From: Pseudomonadota bacterium
GTDB lineage: Bacteria > Desulfobacterota > Syntrophorhabdia > Syntrophorhabdales > Syntrophorhabdaceae
Direction of reading: 5' to 3'
Assembly (NCBI GenBank): GCA_026388275.1
Contig: JAPLKB010000026.1
Location: forward strand, 1-64,000
Length of the DNA: 64,000 nt
Within the stretch, counting starts at the first letter, position 1. The number at the start of each line of letters is the position of its first letter. A program made the position numbers and the translations under genes. This document shows, piece by piece, positions 34,482-43,300 of the stretch. The notes under the pieces were generated by a model, which ran no database searches, was not told the DNA's origin, and worked only from the letters and a program-made list of their open reading frames with translations.

Positions 34482-37481
34482 TCACGGATGCTCCACTATT
34501 GCAATTTCTTCTTCCGTCAGCCCGTATAACTCATACACAAGCAGGTCTATCTGCCGGTCAATGGCGTCAATCTGACGCTGGATGGCGGTTTTGTCATGAG
34601 GCGTCTTTGCCTCGGCAAACTGTTTATGGAGGCCAAGCATCTGCTCAACAAGGGAGACCATGCGGGAGTGGAGGACAACATCGGCGAGGTTGGAGAAGTC
34701 GATGGTGCGAATAGGAGTTTGTTGAACATACATCGGTTTATATTCGAAGTATCCACCCTGTTTAGTAGAAGAGATTGAGTGAATAAAAAAGTCACTTACC
34801 CTTGAGTTCAATACACCAAGTAAATACATGTCATCAGAAGCAATGATTGATGTTTTGTCGTTTGAGTAAAACCCACTGGCATCAAAGGTGTATGATGCGT
34901 TTTTTATGATAGACGGTATTATAATTTTTGCTTTTTCAAATTCTTCCCAGTAATCTATTGCATCCTGTACTTCATACCACTGGTAAGAGCCTGGTTTCCT
35001 TCCCTTCCAGCTTTCACCTTTCCAATCTCTTGGTTTCGGCATTAGTCTCTCTTTAAATTGCAGCAAATGATGGTAGATAGCAGGATAATTTTTGATATTA
35101 ATGCCTCTCCTTGTAAAAATCAGAAATCTATTACTTGCAGGTGGCTGATATCGCTTAACATCTCTCCCCAGCAGGAAGGGTTTGATAAGCTCTGCACTTT
35201 TCGGGTCTTCAGCAATGAGTTGTTCACGTGTCTGTGAGTCGATGACAAAGGCTTCGTTAAGACCCGTTAACACACCACGGTAGATTTTGCCTTTCACATA
35301 TTCTCCGAGAGGCACCCCCTGTTTCAGTATCTTCGAAAGAAGCAACTGTGTCCGGTTGTCAGAGAGAGACCAGCCTTTATCGTCAAGGGTTGTTTGATCG
35401 ATGTTGTAACTATTCGAGCTTACATAATCTTTCAGGCTTCCAAAATCTAAGGTTTTGACCTGAACAGCATTAAAACTCAATTTCGGCACTGTGTTTGAAA
35501 TACGTATAATACATGGATATGTAGTAGCCTTCTCAAACACAGGCAAATCTCCGAAATCAACAATCTCTTCAATACACTGTCCTTTTAGCCATGTCCGTAA
35601 GGGTTCTCCATAACTTGCCCGCATCCATTTGTTTGCCACAATATATGAAAAAATACCGCCATCTTTGAGGAGGGAAACGCCTTTTTCAATAAAATAGGCG
35701 TAAAGGTCGGCAGAGCCATCATAGACACTATAATGCTTCTGGAAATACTGTTTTAAGTCACCGAGCATTTCCTGACGGACATACGGTGGGTTGCCAATGA
35801 CCGCATCGAAACCCCCTGCCTCCATGATGTCTGAAAATTCTGCATTCCAATCAAAGACATTGATCCGGTAGCGTTCTGTATCATCAAAGAGTCCCATTTG
35901 CCTGTTGTCGTAAAAATCAGGCCCTATGAGAGAGTTGCCGCATTTTATATTGTTGCTGAGGTCCGGCAGCGCACGCTCATGAAAGAGCGTCATCTGTTGT
36001 GATATGGATTGCTCAGTCTCGCCCTCCAGGACTTTCAGCAGCAGCGAAAGCTTTGTAACCTCTACCGCCTGCGTGTCAATGTCTACACCGAAGATGCTGT
36101 TGAGGAGTATACGTTTTCTCTCGCCTGTTGTAAGTCTCCATCCACCTCCTGACGCCTGATACAGGGCGAGCGATTTGCCCTTTGCCCACTTCCCCGGCGT
36201 ATGAGAGCTATACCAGTCTCTGTGCCAGTCCAGAAGGGATTGATAAGCGCCGATAAGGAATGAGCCTGAACCGCAGGCAGGATCGAGTATCTTTATGTTT
36301 GCCGCCTGTTTCGGCGTCTTGCCTTCAAGAAGTTTTCCAACGGTGTTTTTCACAATATAGTCTACGATATAACGCGGGGTATAGTAGACGCCCCCTGCTT
36401 TTTTCACCTCCGGCTTATCTTCAATTACTGCCCTGTGCCCGGCCGTAAGATGTATCACCTTGCCGAGAAATTGTTCATAGACCTGTCCCAGAATATCTGC
36501 CGAAAGTACTGAAAATTCATAGGGACTGTCAGGGTAGTACAGATTTTTAATGATCTCTTTGATGACCTTGTCGTCTATGAGAAGATTGAGAGTCAAATCA
36601 TCGGGCGGCTCAGGGCGCATTTTTTCTGCCCGTAAATGGAACAACCCTGAATTATAACGCTCATCAGCATGGCGGAACAACTGACAGAGCCTTTCATATG
36701 CATTAGTACCGTTCTGGAGAGAAAACAGACGCCCATAATCCTCGATCCCTCTGTCTTCGCAGATGCGAAGAAAGATAATGCGGTCAATTGTTGTTTGGAC
36801 TGCAAAATTGAGATTGCGCTGTGACAGGTCCGGGTTGCGAAGGGCTAAGATGCGGGCAAGCATCTCACGCCAGGATTCTATTTCTTTCAGAAAGGCAGCA
36901 TCCACTTCAGCAGTACCTTTCTTTGTTTTACTTGACTCGGCATATTTATCGAAGGAGCCCTTAAGCACTGCCTCACGTGAGAAGATGGACACAATCTCCG
37001 TCCAATGTTTTTCATATTCGGCACAGGTAAAGTACAGGATACGCCCGATTGCCGCCTTATCGGTTTTGTCGGGCTTTATACGGCAGTCATAGACGGAAAA
37101 TTCTTCAAAATTGGTAAGTATGGAAAGAGGTAACTTAGCTGACCATGCATAACGGCGAAGCTGAAAAGCAGGATCGGGGTCATCCTTGATCCGAATTGAC
37201 GGCTTTTTCGCTTCCACAAAAAACTTCCTCGTGCCGCCGATACGGAAGCTGTAATCAGGCGCTTTTGTAAAACCGCCTATTTTTATCGCATCTTCGTGAA
37301 CAACATCCTTGTACGCCTCGGCATAGCCATTCTTATTCTCCACATCCCATCCGAGGGCGTCAAAAAAAGGATCGAGGAATTCACGCCTGAGCTGGGTCTC
37401 ATTGTATTGACTTGACCTGTAAGCCTCTGCATTCCGGTTATACCGTTCAATCAAATCCGAGAGTTGAATAGTTTCCGACAA
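34482..37481 (-). CDS. Type IIG restriction-modification enzyme (Eco57I-like)
   Basis: The 999-residue single chain combines cleavage, methylation and recognition. The N-terminal nuclease has a PD-(D/E)XK core (APDYSF then FVEAKK, residues about 75-95). A helical linker is followed by an N6-adenine methyltransferase: motif I LDPACGSGSFLIGAY (about 400) and motif IV GNPPYVRQE (about 561-568). The C-terminal 330 residues resemble the TaqI-like target recognition domain (LLGRDVKRY, YFEYKPMYVQQTPIRTID). The start is a TTG with AGAGGAAAT upstream. No partner gene is needed in this class, and none is present. It may host defence and help keep this accessory segment. The target sequence is unknown. 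Confidence 0.92.
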   Translation of the reverse strand: MSETIQLSDLIERYNRNAEAYRSSQYNETQLRREFLDPFFDALGWDVENKNGYAEAYKDVVHEDAIKIGGFTKAPDYSFRIGGTRKFFVEAKKPSIRIKDDPDPAFQLRRYAWSAKLPLSILTNFEEFSVYDCRIKPDKTDKAAIGRILYFTCAEYEKHWTEIVSIFSREAVLKGSFDKYAESSKTKKGTAEVDAAFLKEIESWREMLARILALRNPDLSQRNLNFAVQTTIDRIIFLRICEDRGIEDYGRLFSLQNGTNAYERLCQLFRHADERYNSGLFHLRAEKMRPEPPDDLTLNLLIDDKVIKEIIKNLYYPDSPYEFSVLSADILGQVYEQFLGKVIHLTAGHRAVIEDKPEVKKAGGVYYTPRYIVDYIVKNTVGKLLEGKTPKQAANIKILDPACGSGSFLIGAYQSLLDWHRDWYSSHTPGKWAKGKSLALYQASGGGWRLTTGERKRILLNSIFGVDIDTQAVEVTKLSLLLKVLEGETEQSISQQMTLFHERALPDLSNNIKCGNSLIGPDFYDNRQMGLFDDTERYRINVFDWNAEFSDIMEAGGFDAVIGNPPYVRQEMLGDLKQYFQKHYSVYDGSADLYAYFIEKGVSLLKDGGIFSYIVANKWMRASYGEPLRTWLKGQCIEEIVDFGDLPVFEKATTYPCIIRISNTVPKLSFNAVQVKTLDFGSLKDYVSSNSYNIDQTTLDDKGWSLSDNRTQLLLSKILKQGVPLGEYVKGKIYRGVLTGLNEAFVIDSQTREQLIAEDPKSAELIKPFLLGRDVKRYQPPASNRFLIFTRRGINIKNYPAIYHHLLQFKERLMPKPRDWKGESWKGRKPGSYQWYEVQDAIDYWEEFEKAKIIIPSIIKNASYTFDASGFYSNDKTSIIASDDMYLLGVLNSRVSDFFIHSISSTKQGGYFEYKPMYVQQTPIRTIDFSNLADVVLHSRMVSLVEQMLGLHKQFAEAKTPHDKTAIQRQIDAIDRQIDLLVYELYGLTEEEIAIVEHP

Positions 37482-37637
37482 ATTTCCTCTGTTTTTCTTC
37501 TATTATATTAAAAATTTACAAAAAATAAAAGCTTTTATGGACATTCTCTCTTCTTGATTTTTTGCCGTCAGCAGAGGGGGTTTATGCCAATAACTATTTG
37601 CCGGTGTTTTTGTTCGTCTGAGTATCCCGCCTTCCCA

Positions 37638-37674
37638 ATTAATATTCTCCGACACAGTGTCGGAGAATATTAAT
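37638..37674. promoter_or_regulatory. Perfect 17-bp-arm palindrome upstream of the type IIG gene
   Basis: Bases 37638-37654 and 37658-37674 are perfect inverted repeats around CAG. The centre reads CTCCGACACAGTGTCGGAG. It lies about 157 bases upstream of the restriction gene start. It has no T-run on the restriction-gene side. A dimeric regulator site is possible; so is a DNA hairpin used in recombination. No regulator gene is adjacent. Confidence 0.65.
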
Positions 37675-37737
37675 ATTCCCGTAAATCAAACATGGAGGCT
37701 GTTCTACATAATTTAGCTTTTTGAGAGACATCAAATA

Positions 37738-37914
37738 ATGAGCAGGTTGAGAAAACACGAGATTAGACCTGAAGGCATGACTAAGAAAATCCGTGAAACA
37801 GTTTCACAGATTTCTAAAACATCTGCTAAGTCAATACAGGCAATGTTTTGCGCAATATCATTTTTAAAACCTGTTTATAGGATTTTAAGGTATTGTCATC
37901 AAAAAGTTTCGTGA
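37738..37914 (+). pseudogene. Remnant of a ParB-like gene
   Basis: This 58-codon frame encodes KKIRETVSQISKTSAKSIQA followed by MFCAISFLK. It aligns with residues about 150-185 of the ParB-like protein at 222-1169 (KEIAETISAISKIAGKSTRT, then MLNVISLLK), with many identities and no gaps across that part. Both ends of the gene are missing, no ribosome binding site precedes the ATG, and the match stops at a TGA. It is the HTH region of a decayed relative. It lies 215 bases from the second copy of the 124-nt repeat, just as the intact gene lies next to the first. Confidence 0.8.
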
Positions 37915-38056
37915 AAGTTTGTTAGAAAGATTGAACAAACCAAAACAATAGGGACGGCAGGGTATTGCCATTATTTTTATGAAAAAATGGCACTTAGAAT
38001 AAGTATAAACAGGCTTATAAAGGGAAATATCGGGAGGAGAGAGGAGGAAGTATGGG

Positions 38057-38116
38057 AAATGAAGAATGATTTCTTCATTTCCGCCGGATTCACATAATCA
38101 TATATGTGAATCCGGC
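38057..38116. repeat. Two adjacent perfect hairpins
   Basis: AAATGAAGAA/TTCTTCATTT with loop TGAT occupies 38057-38080. GCCGGATTCACAT/ATGTGAATCCGGC with an eight-base loop occupies 38083-38116. They stand 13 bases before the second 124-nt repeat. No gene lies here, and neither is followed by a T-run. Confidence 0.75.
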
Positions 38117-38129
38117 TTGGGTGGGCAGG

Positions 38130-38253
38130 GGCATGGAAGAAATGCAGCAGATGTGGATGAGATGTAAGCCTTGCAGGCCGCAATCGTACTGAATGTACGA
38201 TGTAGGATCGCAAGGCGAAGCAGATCGCCGCAGATGAATATTTCTTCCATGCC
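38130..38253 (+). repeat. 124-nt structured repeat, copy 2
   Basis: This copy has the same length and layout as 1-124. The ends GGCATGGAAGAAAT (38130-38143) and ATTTCTTCCATGCC (38240-38253) are perfect inverted repeats. GCCTTGC (38168-38174) pairs with GCAAGGC (38210-38216). ATCGTAC (38183-38189) pairs with GTACGAT (38195-38201) around TGAAT. Where the two copies differ inside stems, both sides change together: GAAAT/ATTTC here versus GCAAT/ATTGC in copy 1, and ATCGTAC/GTACGAT here versus GACGTAC/GTACGTC. That points to selection on structure, or to hairpin-dependent copying. Confidence 0.85.
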
Positions 38254-38310
38254 GCCGACCGTCCAAAGAGAATAACTTGACAAGGCATACACGCAAACCC
38301 CTCAGCGGCT

Positions 38311-39216
38311 TTATTTAAAAAACATTGACAGCACTTCAGGCTTATCAAAGAGTCTTAGAAATGCCCAGGCAGGGGGAGAAAGATCCTTGCGATTTCTGTA
38401 TCCTATCCCGAACCCCAATGTTGGAGATCCTTCAAGGATATGGATTGGTTTTAAAGTACCATTACTAAGCTCCTCCTCAATTGCATCCCTTTCAAAAAAA
38501 CTTACCCCGTTATCCTGCTGTACAAACTCCTTGAGAAGGACAAGGCTTGCCGATTCCATTGCAATTAACGGATTTACCTTAAATTTTCGCAGATATTCAA
38601 GCACGACTTCTCTCACAGCAGAACCTTCTCGTCTCATAATTAAAGGGATTCCCGATAACTGCATCACTGAAATTTCCGAGCCTGGCAGATGGACACTATT
38701 CGGCGAGGCAACGAGAATTACCTCATATTTCCAGATGATTTTGACTTTCAGCCTGCTGTTATTCGGTTTATATCGGATAACTGCCAGTTCATTCCGATGG
38801 TCTTCTATGCTTTTAACCATTTCTGCATTGGATGCCTGGTCTATGACAATCCTTATGCCCGGATAAGTTGTCTTAAAAGCTGCAATCAAGGGCATCAGTC
38901 GTTTTAATGGTGTCTCGGGACACCCTATGCGTAATTCTCCCGACTTGCCGGTAGATAAATCTTCGAAAAAACCTTCCATGTCATGAATCTCCTGAAAAAT
39001 CTTTCCTGCCCTTTTGAACACAGATTCTCCGGCATGCGTGAGCTGGATAGAGTTGCCATCACGGACAAGGAGCCTTATGCCCACTGTTTCCTCAAGTTGT
39101 TTTACCTGCATGGTAATAGCGGGCGGCGTGACCATCAACTCATGGGCTGCCTTAGTAATACTTTGTAATTTTGCAGCAGTATAAAATGCTCTTAACTGAT
39201 TCATATTAAGAATCAT
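38311..39216 (-). CDS. LysR-family transcriptional regulator
   Basis: The 301-residue protein has the LysR winged HTH at residues 5-64 (LRAFYTAAKLQSITKAAHEL then VTPPAITMQVKQLEE) and a two-lobed periplasmic-binding-like effector domain at about 95-295 (GELRIGCPETPLKRLMPLIA at its start). Such regulators are usually encoded divergently from the genes they control and respond to a pathway metabolite. Here it is divergent from the PfkB kinase gene with 121 bases between the start codons, so that gene and the Tm-1-like gene behind it are the likely targets. The ATG has GAGAGG five bases upstream. Confidence 0.93.
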   Translation of the reverse strand: MILNMNQLRAFYTAAKLQSITKAAHELMVTPPAITMQVKQLEETVGIRLLVRDGNSIQLTHAGESVFKRAGKIFQEIHDMEGFFEDLSTGKSGELRIGCPETPLKRLMPLIAAFKTTYPGIRIVIDQASNAEMVKSIEDHRNELAVIRYKPNNSRLKVKIIWKYEVILVASPNSVHLPGSEISVMQLSGIPLIMRREGSAVREVVLEYLRKFKVNPLIAMESASLVLLKEFVQQDNGVSFFERDAIEEELSNGTLKPIHILEGSPTLGFGIGYRNRKDLSPPAWAFLRLFDKPEVLSMFFK

Positions 39217-39256
39217 GTTAACCTCTCATTCTTACTATTCAGTTATGCTTAATTGT

Positions 39257-39302
39257 TATTAATTCTTTTTTGCTTGAATTGTCAATACCTAAAGACTATA
39301 AA
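39257..39302. promoter_or_regulatory. Overlapping divergent promoters of the LysR and PfkB genes
   Basis: On the minus strand TTGACA (39280-39285) and TTAATA (39257-39262) are 17 bases apart and point to the LysR gene. On the plus strand TTGAAT (39274-39279) and TATAAA (39297-39302) are also 17 apart and point to the PfkB gene. The two overlap back to back, the usual arrangement for a LysR regulator controlling itself and its target. Confidence 0.6.
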
Positions 39303-39337
39303 GTTTAATGAGAGATAAGGAAACTCTAAGGATCGCA

Positions 39338-40243
39338 ATGAAAAGCTATGATATTGTTTTTGTTGGACATGTAGTAGTATGTAAATTTGTTCATTTTGAA
39401 AGAAACCCTTTTATCAGGGTAGAGGGTGCATCAACCCATGGGGCAGCAGCAGCTTCATGCTGTAATAAAAATATTGCAGTAGTAACAAGAATGTCTGAAG
39501 AATATGTGCATTTTATTGAACCTTTAAGAGACATGGGCATTGATGTCTATGTCAAACACACCCCTAACACCACTCGCATGAAGGTTGTTTATCCAACTGA
39601 GAATGTCGACGAAAGACAAATCTATCACGCAAGAAGCGCAGGGTTCTTTCAGATGGATGAAATGCCCTCCATTAAACCCTGTTTGGTTCACCTGAGCGGC
39701 CTTAGCGACCAGGAATTTACCCTGGAATTTATGAAGGAACTGAAAAACAAAGGATTCCGACTATCAATTGATATACAAGCTTTTTTATGGAAGGTAGATG
39801 ATGCAACACATGTAATTCATTTTAAAGACCTGCCGGATAAAAAAGAGATACTGCATATGGTCGAAGCTGTAAAATTGGATATTTCCGAGGCAAAAGCATT
39901 TACCGGAACAGACGATCTTGAAAAAGCAGCAGCAATGATTGACAATTGGGGATGCTCTGAAATTATTATAACATCATCGGACGGGGTATTTGCATACAAA
40001 GAGGGTAAAAGTTATTTTGAACGATTCTCGAATAGAAGTGTTAAGGGAAGAACCGGACGCGGAGATACAACAATGGGGGCATATCTTGCAAGAAGGATAG
40101 ATCACACCGTTGAAGATTCCCTGAAATTTGCCGCAGCCCTTGTATCGATTAAGATGGAATCTGAGGGTCCTTTTATGGGCACCCTTGAAGACGTATTGGC
40201 AAGAATGGAGGCAAATCGGCTGTTTGTTAATTGCAAGCCCTGA
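39338..40243 (+). CDS. PfkB-family carbohydrate or nucleoside kinase
   Basis: The 301-residue protein belongs to the ribokinase/PfkB family, which phosphorylates sugars, sugar acids or nucleosides with ATP. The family end signature with the catalytic Asp is NRSVKGRTGRGDTTMGAYLA (about residues 225-245), and the substrate-side GASTHGAAAASCC is near residue 30. The N-terminal di-Gly signature is weak. The start is taken as the ATG at 39338 with AAGGATCGCA upstream; an in-frame ATG at 39308 lacks a binding site. It is divergent from the LysR gene and precedes a Tm-1-like gene on the same strand. The substrate is not evident. Confidence 0.88.
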   Translation: MKSYDIVFVGHVVVCKFVHFERNPFIRVEGASTHGAAAASCCNKNIAVVTRMSEEYVHFIEPLRDMGIDVYVKHTPNTTRMKVVYPTENVDERQIYHARSAGFFQMDEMPSIKPCLVHLSGLSDQEFTLEFMKELKNKGFRLSIDIQAFLWKVDDATHVIHFKDLPDKKEILHMVEAVKLDISEAKAFTGTDDLEKAAAMIDNWGCSEIIITSSDGVFAYKEGKSYFERFSNRSVKGRTGRGDTTMGAYLARRIDHTVEDSLKFAAALVSIKMESEGPFMGTLEDVLARMEANRLFVNCKP

Positions 40244-40510
40244 TTTGTCAAGTCAGCGTTTGAGTGCTTGATTAGCATCCGACACTGATTTTGCTTTGTT
40301 CTAACGGCTTTTTACAGACGGAGATGGAAGCCCCTTTCTCTGACTTAAACCGGCAGGTTCGGATACTGCTTAAGTTAAATTATAATCATCCAAGCTTGTG
40401 ATATTAAGTGGATTGTTAATGTGAATTTTTTTGATGTGTTTACAACCAAAAGGAAGTCGCTGGTTATATCCGGCAGCAGTTGAGTCAAACATATTTATAA
40501 GGAGAATTTC

Positions 40511-41734
40511 ATGAAAAAACAATTACTTATTATCGCTACGCTTGATACAAAAGGCAGGGAAACGGGATACGTAAGGGATTGTGTTCTTGGTCTCGGCGTT
40601 CACCCTATTATCATGGACATAGGGGTTATAGGTGATCCGCAGATTAAGCCGGATATTTCAAAGGAAGAGCTTGCAAGGGCAGCTGGATATGAGCTTGAAG
40701 AATTAATCAGGATGCATGATCGACCCCGTGCTATTGAAGCAATACAAGATGGCGGACGTATAATAACAAACCGTCTGATGCAGGAAGGGAAACTGGACGG
40801 TATTTTCGGGCTTGGAGGCGGAACCGGCACTTCGGTTGTATCATTTATCATGCGGTCTCTCCCGTTCGGTTTTCCAAAGCTAATAGCCTCTACGATGGCA
40901 TCAAGGGATGTGAGGGAATATGTGGGCACTAAAGACATTGTAATGTTTCATACTGTTGCAGACCTTCTCGGATTCAATGATTTTATACGCCTTATTCTTG
41001 CTCAGGCATCTCATGCTATATGCGGAATGATGGAAAAACCATGGAACTTTGAACAATCCAGACCTCTTGTAGCAGTGACAGCGTACGGACCAACCTCTGA
41101 ATGCGCTACTCTGACTGAGGACTTATTGCTGGAAAAAGGGTATGAAATGGTAGGCTTTCATACAAACGGCTGCGGCGGAATGGCAATGGAAGAAGTCTTA
41201 CCCGAAGGACGTATAAAAGGAGTTTTGGACTACACGCCCCATGAAATTGCAGATGAAATGATAGGAGGCTACTGCAGTGGGATAGGCCCAAGCCGCCTTG
41301 AAACCGCCGGAAGAATGGGAATCCCTGTAGTATTTGCACCCGGAGGCCTTGATAATGCCGCCTTTGGTCCCTCCTATCCTATGCCGGAAAGTTGGGCAGG
41401 AAGAAATATATACGGTCATGATACAAGAATTTGCGTGCGTCTTGACGGTTCCGAAATGCAAAAACTTGCCTCAATAATTGCAGCGAAGCTTAACAAAGCA
41501 CCAAAAACAACCTATGTCCTTATACCAACAAGAGGCTGGTCTGAGGGAGATAAGGCAGGCATGCCGCTTTTTGATCTTGAAACAGACAGGGTATTTACAA
41601 AAATGCTTAAAAATCTTTTAAATCCTGAAATACCGGTCGAAGAGGTTGATGCTCACATAAATGATCTGTCTTTCGCTCAAAGGGCTGTAGAGGTTCTGGA
41701 TGGAATGATAAAACAAAAGAAATCTACAAAATAA
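40511..41734 (+). CDS. Tm-1-like ATP-binding protein (UPF0261 family)
   Basis: The 407-residue cytosolic protein starts LLIIATLDTKGRETGYVRDC, the typical N-terminus of UPF0261 proteins related to the tomato Tm-1 resistance protein. It also has a Gly-rich segment IFGLGGGTGTSVVSFIM and, in the second domain, FHTNGCGGMAMEE. The length is as usual for the bacterial proteins. The family binds nucleotide, but its biochemical role is not settled; bacterial members often sit beside TIM-barrel or kinase genes of small catabolic clusters. The ATG has AAGGAGAATTTC upstream. It lies 267 bases behind the PfkB gene and is probably in the same LysR regulon. Confidence 0.9.
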   Translation: MKKQLLIIATLDTKGRETGYVRDCVLGLGVHPIIMDIGVIGDPQIKPDISKEELARAAGYELEELIRMHDRPRAIEAIQDGGRIITNRLMQEGKLDGIFGLGGGTGTSVVSFIMRSLPFGFPKLIASTMASRDVREYVGTKDIVMFHTVADLLGFNDFIRLILAQASHAICGMMEKPWNFEQSRPLVAVTAYGPTSECATLTEDLLLEKGYEMVGFHTNGCGGMAMEEVLPEGRIKGVLDYTPHEIADEMIGGYCSGIGPSRLETAGRMGIPVVFAPGGLDNAAFGPSYPMPESWAGRNIYGHDTRICVRLDGSEMQKLASIIAAKLNKAPKTTYVLIPTRGWSEGDKAGMPLFDLETDRVFTKMLKNLLNPEIPVEEVDAHINDLSFAQRAVEVLDGMIKQKKSTK

Positions 41735-41748
41735 ATACAAGGCACACA

Positions 41749-41851
41749 TCAATGATGGGAGCATCCTTCAGCGTTTCGATCATTAAAGCTTCATCCTCCC
41801 CTCCCCAGGATCACAAAAGATTTGAACAGCGAAGGATGTTCCCATCATTGA
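41749..41851. repeat. 21-bp inverted repeat around a 61-base spacer
   Basis: TCAATGATGGGAGCATCCTT plus C (41749-41769) and its reverse complement (41831-41851) agree at 20 of 21 positions. The element fills the gap between convergent genes. It could be a bidirectional terminator or a miniature inverted-repeat element. The spacer carries no gene. Confidence 0.7.
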
Positions 41852-41871
41852 AACACAACCATGATTGACAC

Positions 41872-43299
41872 TTAACGGGGGTTTGCTTCACCCGCACCCC
41901 CGCCCAGCACCTTGTAAAGCGTCACCAGATTTGTAAGTCTCGCCAGGCGTATGGCTATGAGTCCCTGTTGTGCACTGTACATCGAACGCTGTGCATCCAG
42001 AGCCGGCAGGTAACTGTCAATTCCCTTTGTATAACGGGCATTGGAAAGACGGTAGGCATCGGATGATGCCCGGACAAGTGATTCCTGTGCCGCCATCTGA
42101 TCCCCGACGGTTCCGCGCTGGGCAAGGGCATCGGCAACTTCCCTGAAGGCTGCCTGAATAACCTTCTCATATTGAGCAATAACAATCTCTCTTTCAACTT
42201 TAATTGCATCTAACGCAGACCATAAACGGGCATCAAATATCGGCATAGTAACTTGCGGCACGAAGGTCCAGGTATTGGAACCTGCCATGAACAATCTGGA
42301 AAGATCATTACTCGTAGTTCCAATGCTGGTGGTCAGGGTAATACGGGGAAAGAGGGCTGCCCGAGCCGCTCCTATGTTGGCATTAGCGGCCTTAAGCCCA
42401 TGCTCTGCCTGAAGAATATCGGGTCGGCGCAAAAGCACATCGGAAGACAGACCGGGTAAAATATCCTTTGGCGCCATAACCGCATTCAGCTCCCCGGATA
42501 ATAGTTCAGCAGGGACTGGTGAACCGACGAGAAGGTTCAATGCATTTTCATCCAGAGCCACCTGGCGGACATATCGGGCAATATCCACGCGTGCCGCATC
42601 CAACCGGGTTTGTGCCTGACGCAGATCCAATTCAGAGGATGCGCCAACTTCATAGCGACGCAGGATCAGGTTGTAAGTGGCCTGTTGTGTCTCCAGGGTC
42701 GATTGAACAAGCTTCAGGTTCTCACGGTCGGCTGCAAGTGTCAGATAAACGTTAGCAACCTCAGCCACAAGTGCAATCTGAGCACTACAGCGGGCCTGCT
42801 CGGTAGCAAGATATTGCTCCAGAGCCTTATCTTTAAGGCTGCGAATACGACCGAAAAAGTCCAGCTCCCATGAACTTACACCCACATTAACACTGTATTG
42901 TTTGAAACTCATGGCTTCGCCTGAATCAGTGGAGATGTCAGCCGGTATTCTCTGTTCGGTCCAACTGCCGGAGGCATTTATTGCAGGAAACAATTCGGCG
43001 CGCTGAATCCGGTAAAGCGCCCTCGCCTTTTCGATATTTAATGTTGCTACCCTTAAATCTCTGTTGTTGTTAAGTGCAAGGTCGATAACATTCCGTAATT
43101 TTTCATCAACATAGAACTCGCGCCATCCTATATCAACAGCAACCGGGCCGGTTTCCCCGGCAATAGTCTCCTTGTAGGCAGGCCCTTTCGGCCACTCGGC
43201 AGGGACGGGTGATGCAGGACGTTTATAGTCCGGCGCCATGGTTGTACACCCGGCCAGACATATGATTGCAATAATGACAGATAATGCATTTCGTATCAT
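41872..43299 (-). CDS. RND efflux outer-membrane lipoprotein (OprM/NodT family)
   Basis: The 475-residue protein is the TolC-like outer-membrane exit duct of the efflux system. From the ATG at 43299 the N-terminus is a lipoprotein signal, with lipobox ICLAGC and then TTMAPDYKRP. Family phrases include IDLALNNNRDLRVATLNIEK and LLRRPDILQAEHGLKAANAN, where the duct repeats begin. The frame is open a further 32 codons upstream, but into the stop of the RND gene, and the chosen ATG has GGAGG upstream. It is the last gene of the tetR-MFP-RND-OMF operon, starting one base after the RND stop. Confidence 0.93.
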   Translation of the reverse strand: MIRNALSVIIAIICLAGCTTMAPDYKRPASPVPAEWPKGPAYKETIAGETGPVAVDIGWREFYVDEKLRNVIDLALNNNRDLRVATLNIEKARALYRIQRAELFPAINASGSWTEQRIPADISTDSGEAMSFKQYSVNVGVSSWELDFFGRIRSLKDKALEQYLATEQARCSAQIALVAEVANVYLTLAADRENLKLVQSTLETQQATYNLILRRYEVGASSELDLRQAQTRLDAARVDIARYVRQVALDENALNLLVGSPVPAELLSGELNAVMAPKDILPGLSSDVLLRRPDILQAEHGLKAANANIGAARAALFPRITLTTSIGTTSNDLSRLFMAGSNTWTFVPQVTMPIFDARLWSALDAIKVEREIVIAQYEKVIQAAFREVADALAQRGTVGDQMAAQESLVRASSDAYRLSNARYTKGIDSYLPALDAQRSMYSAQQGLIAIRLARLTNLVTLYKVLGGGAGEANPR

Positions 43300-43300
43300 A

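Noticed and set aside
38090-38348. Several overlapping minus-strand frames before the LysR stop.
   Set aside because: They lie inside the 124-nt repeat and neighbouring hairpins, or overlap the LysR end in another frame.
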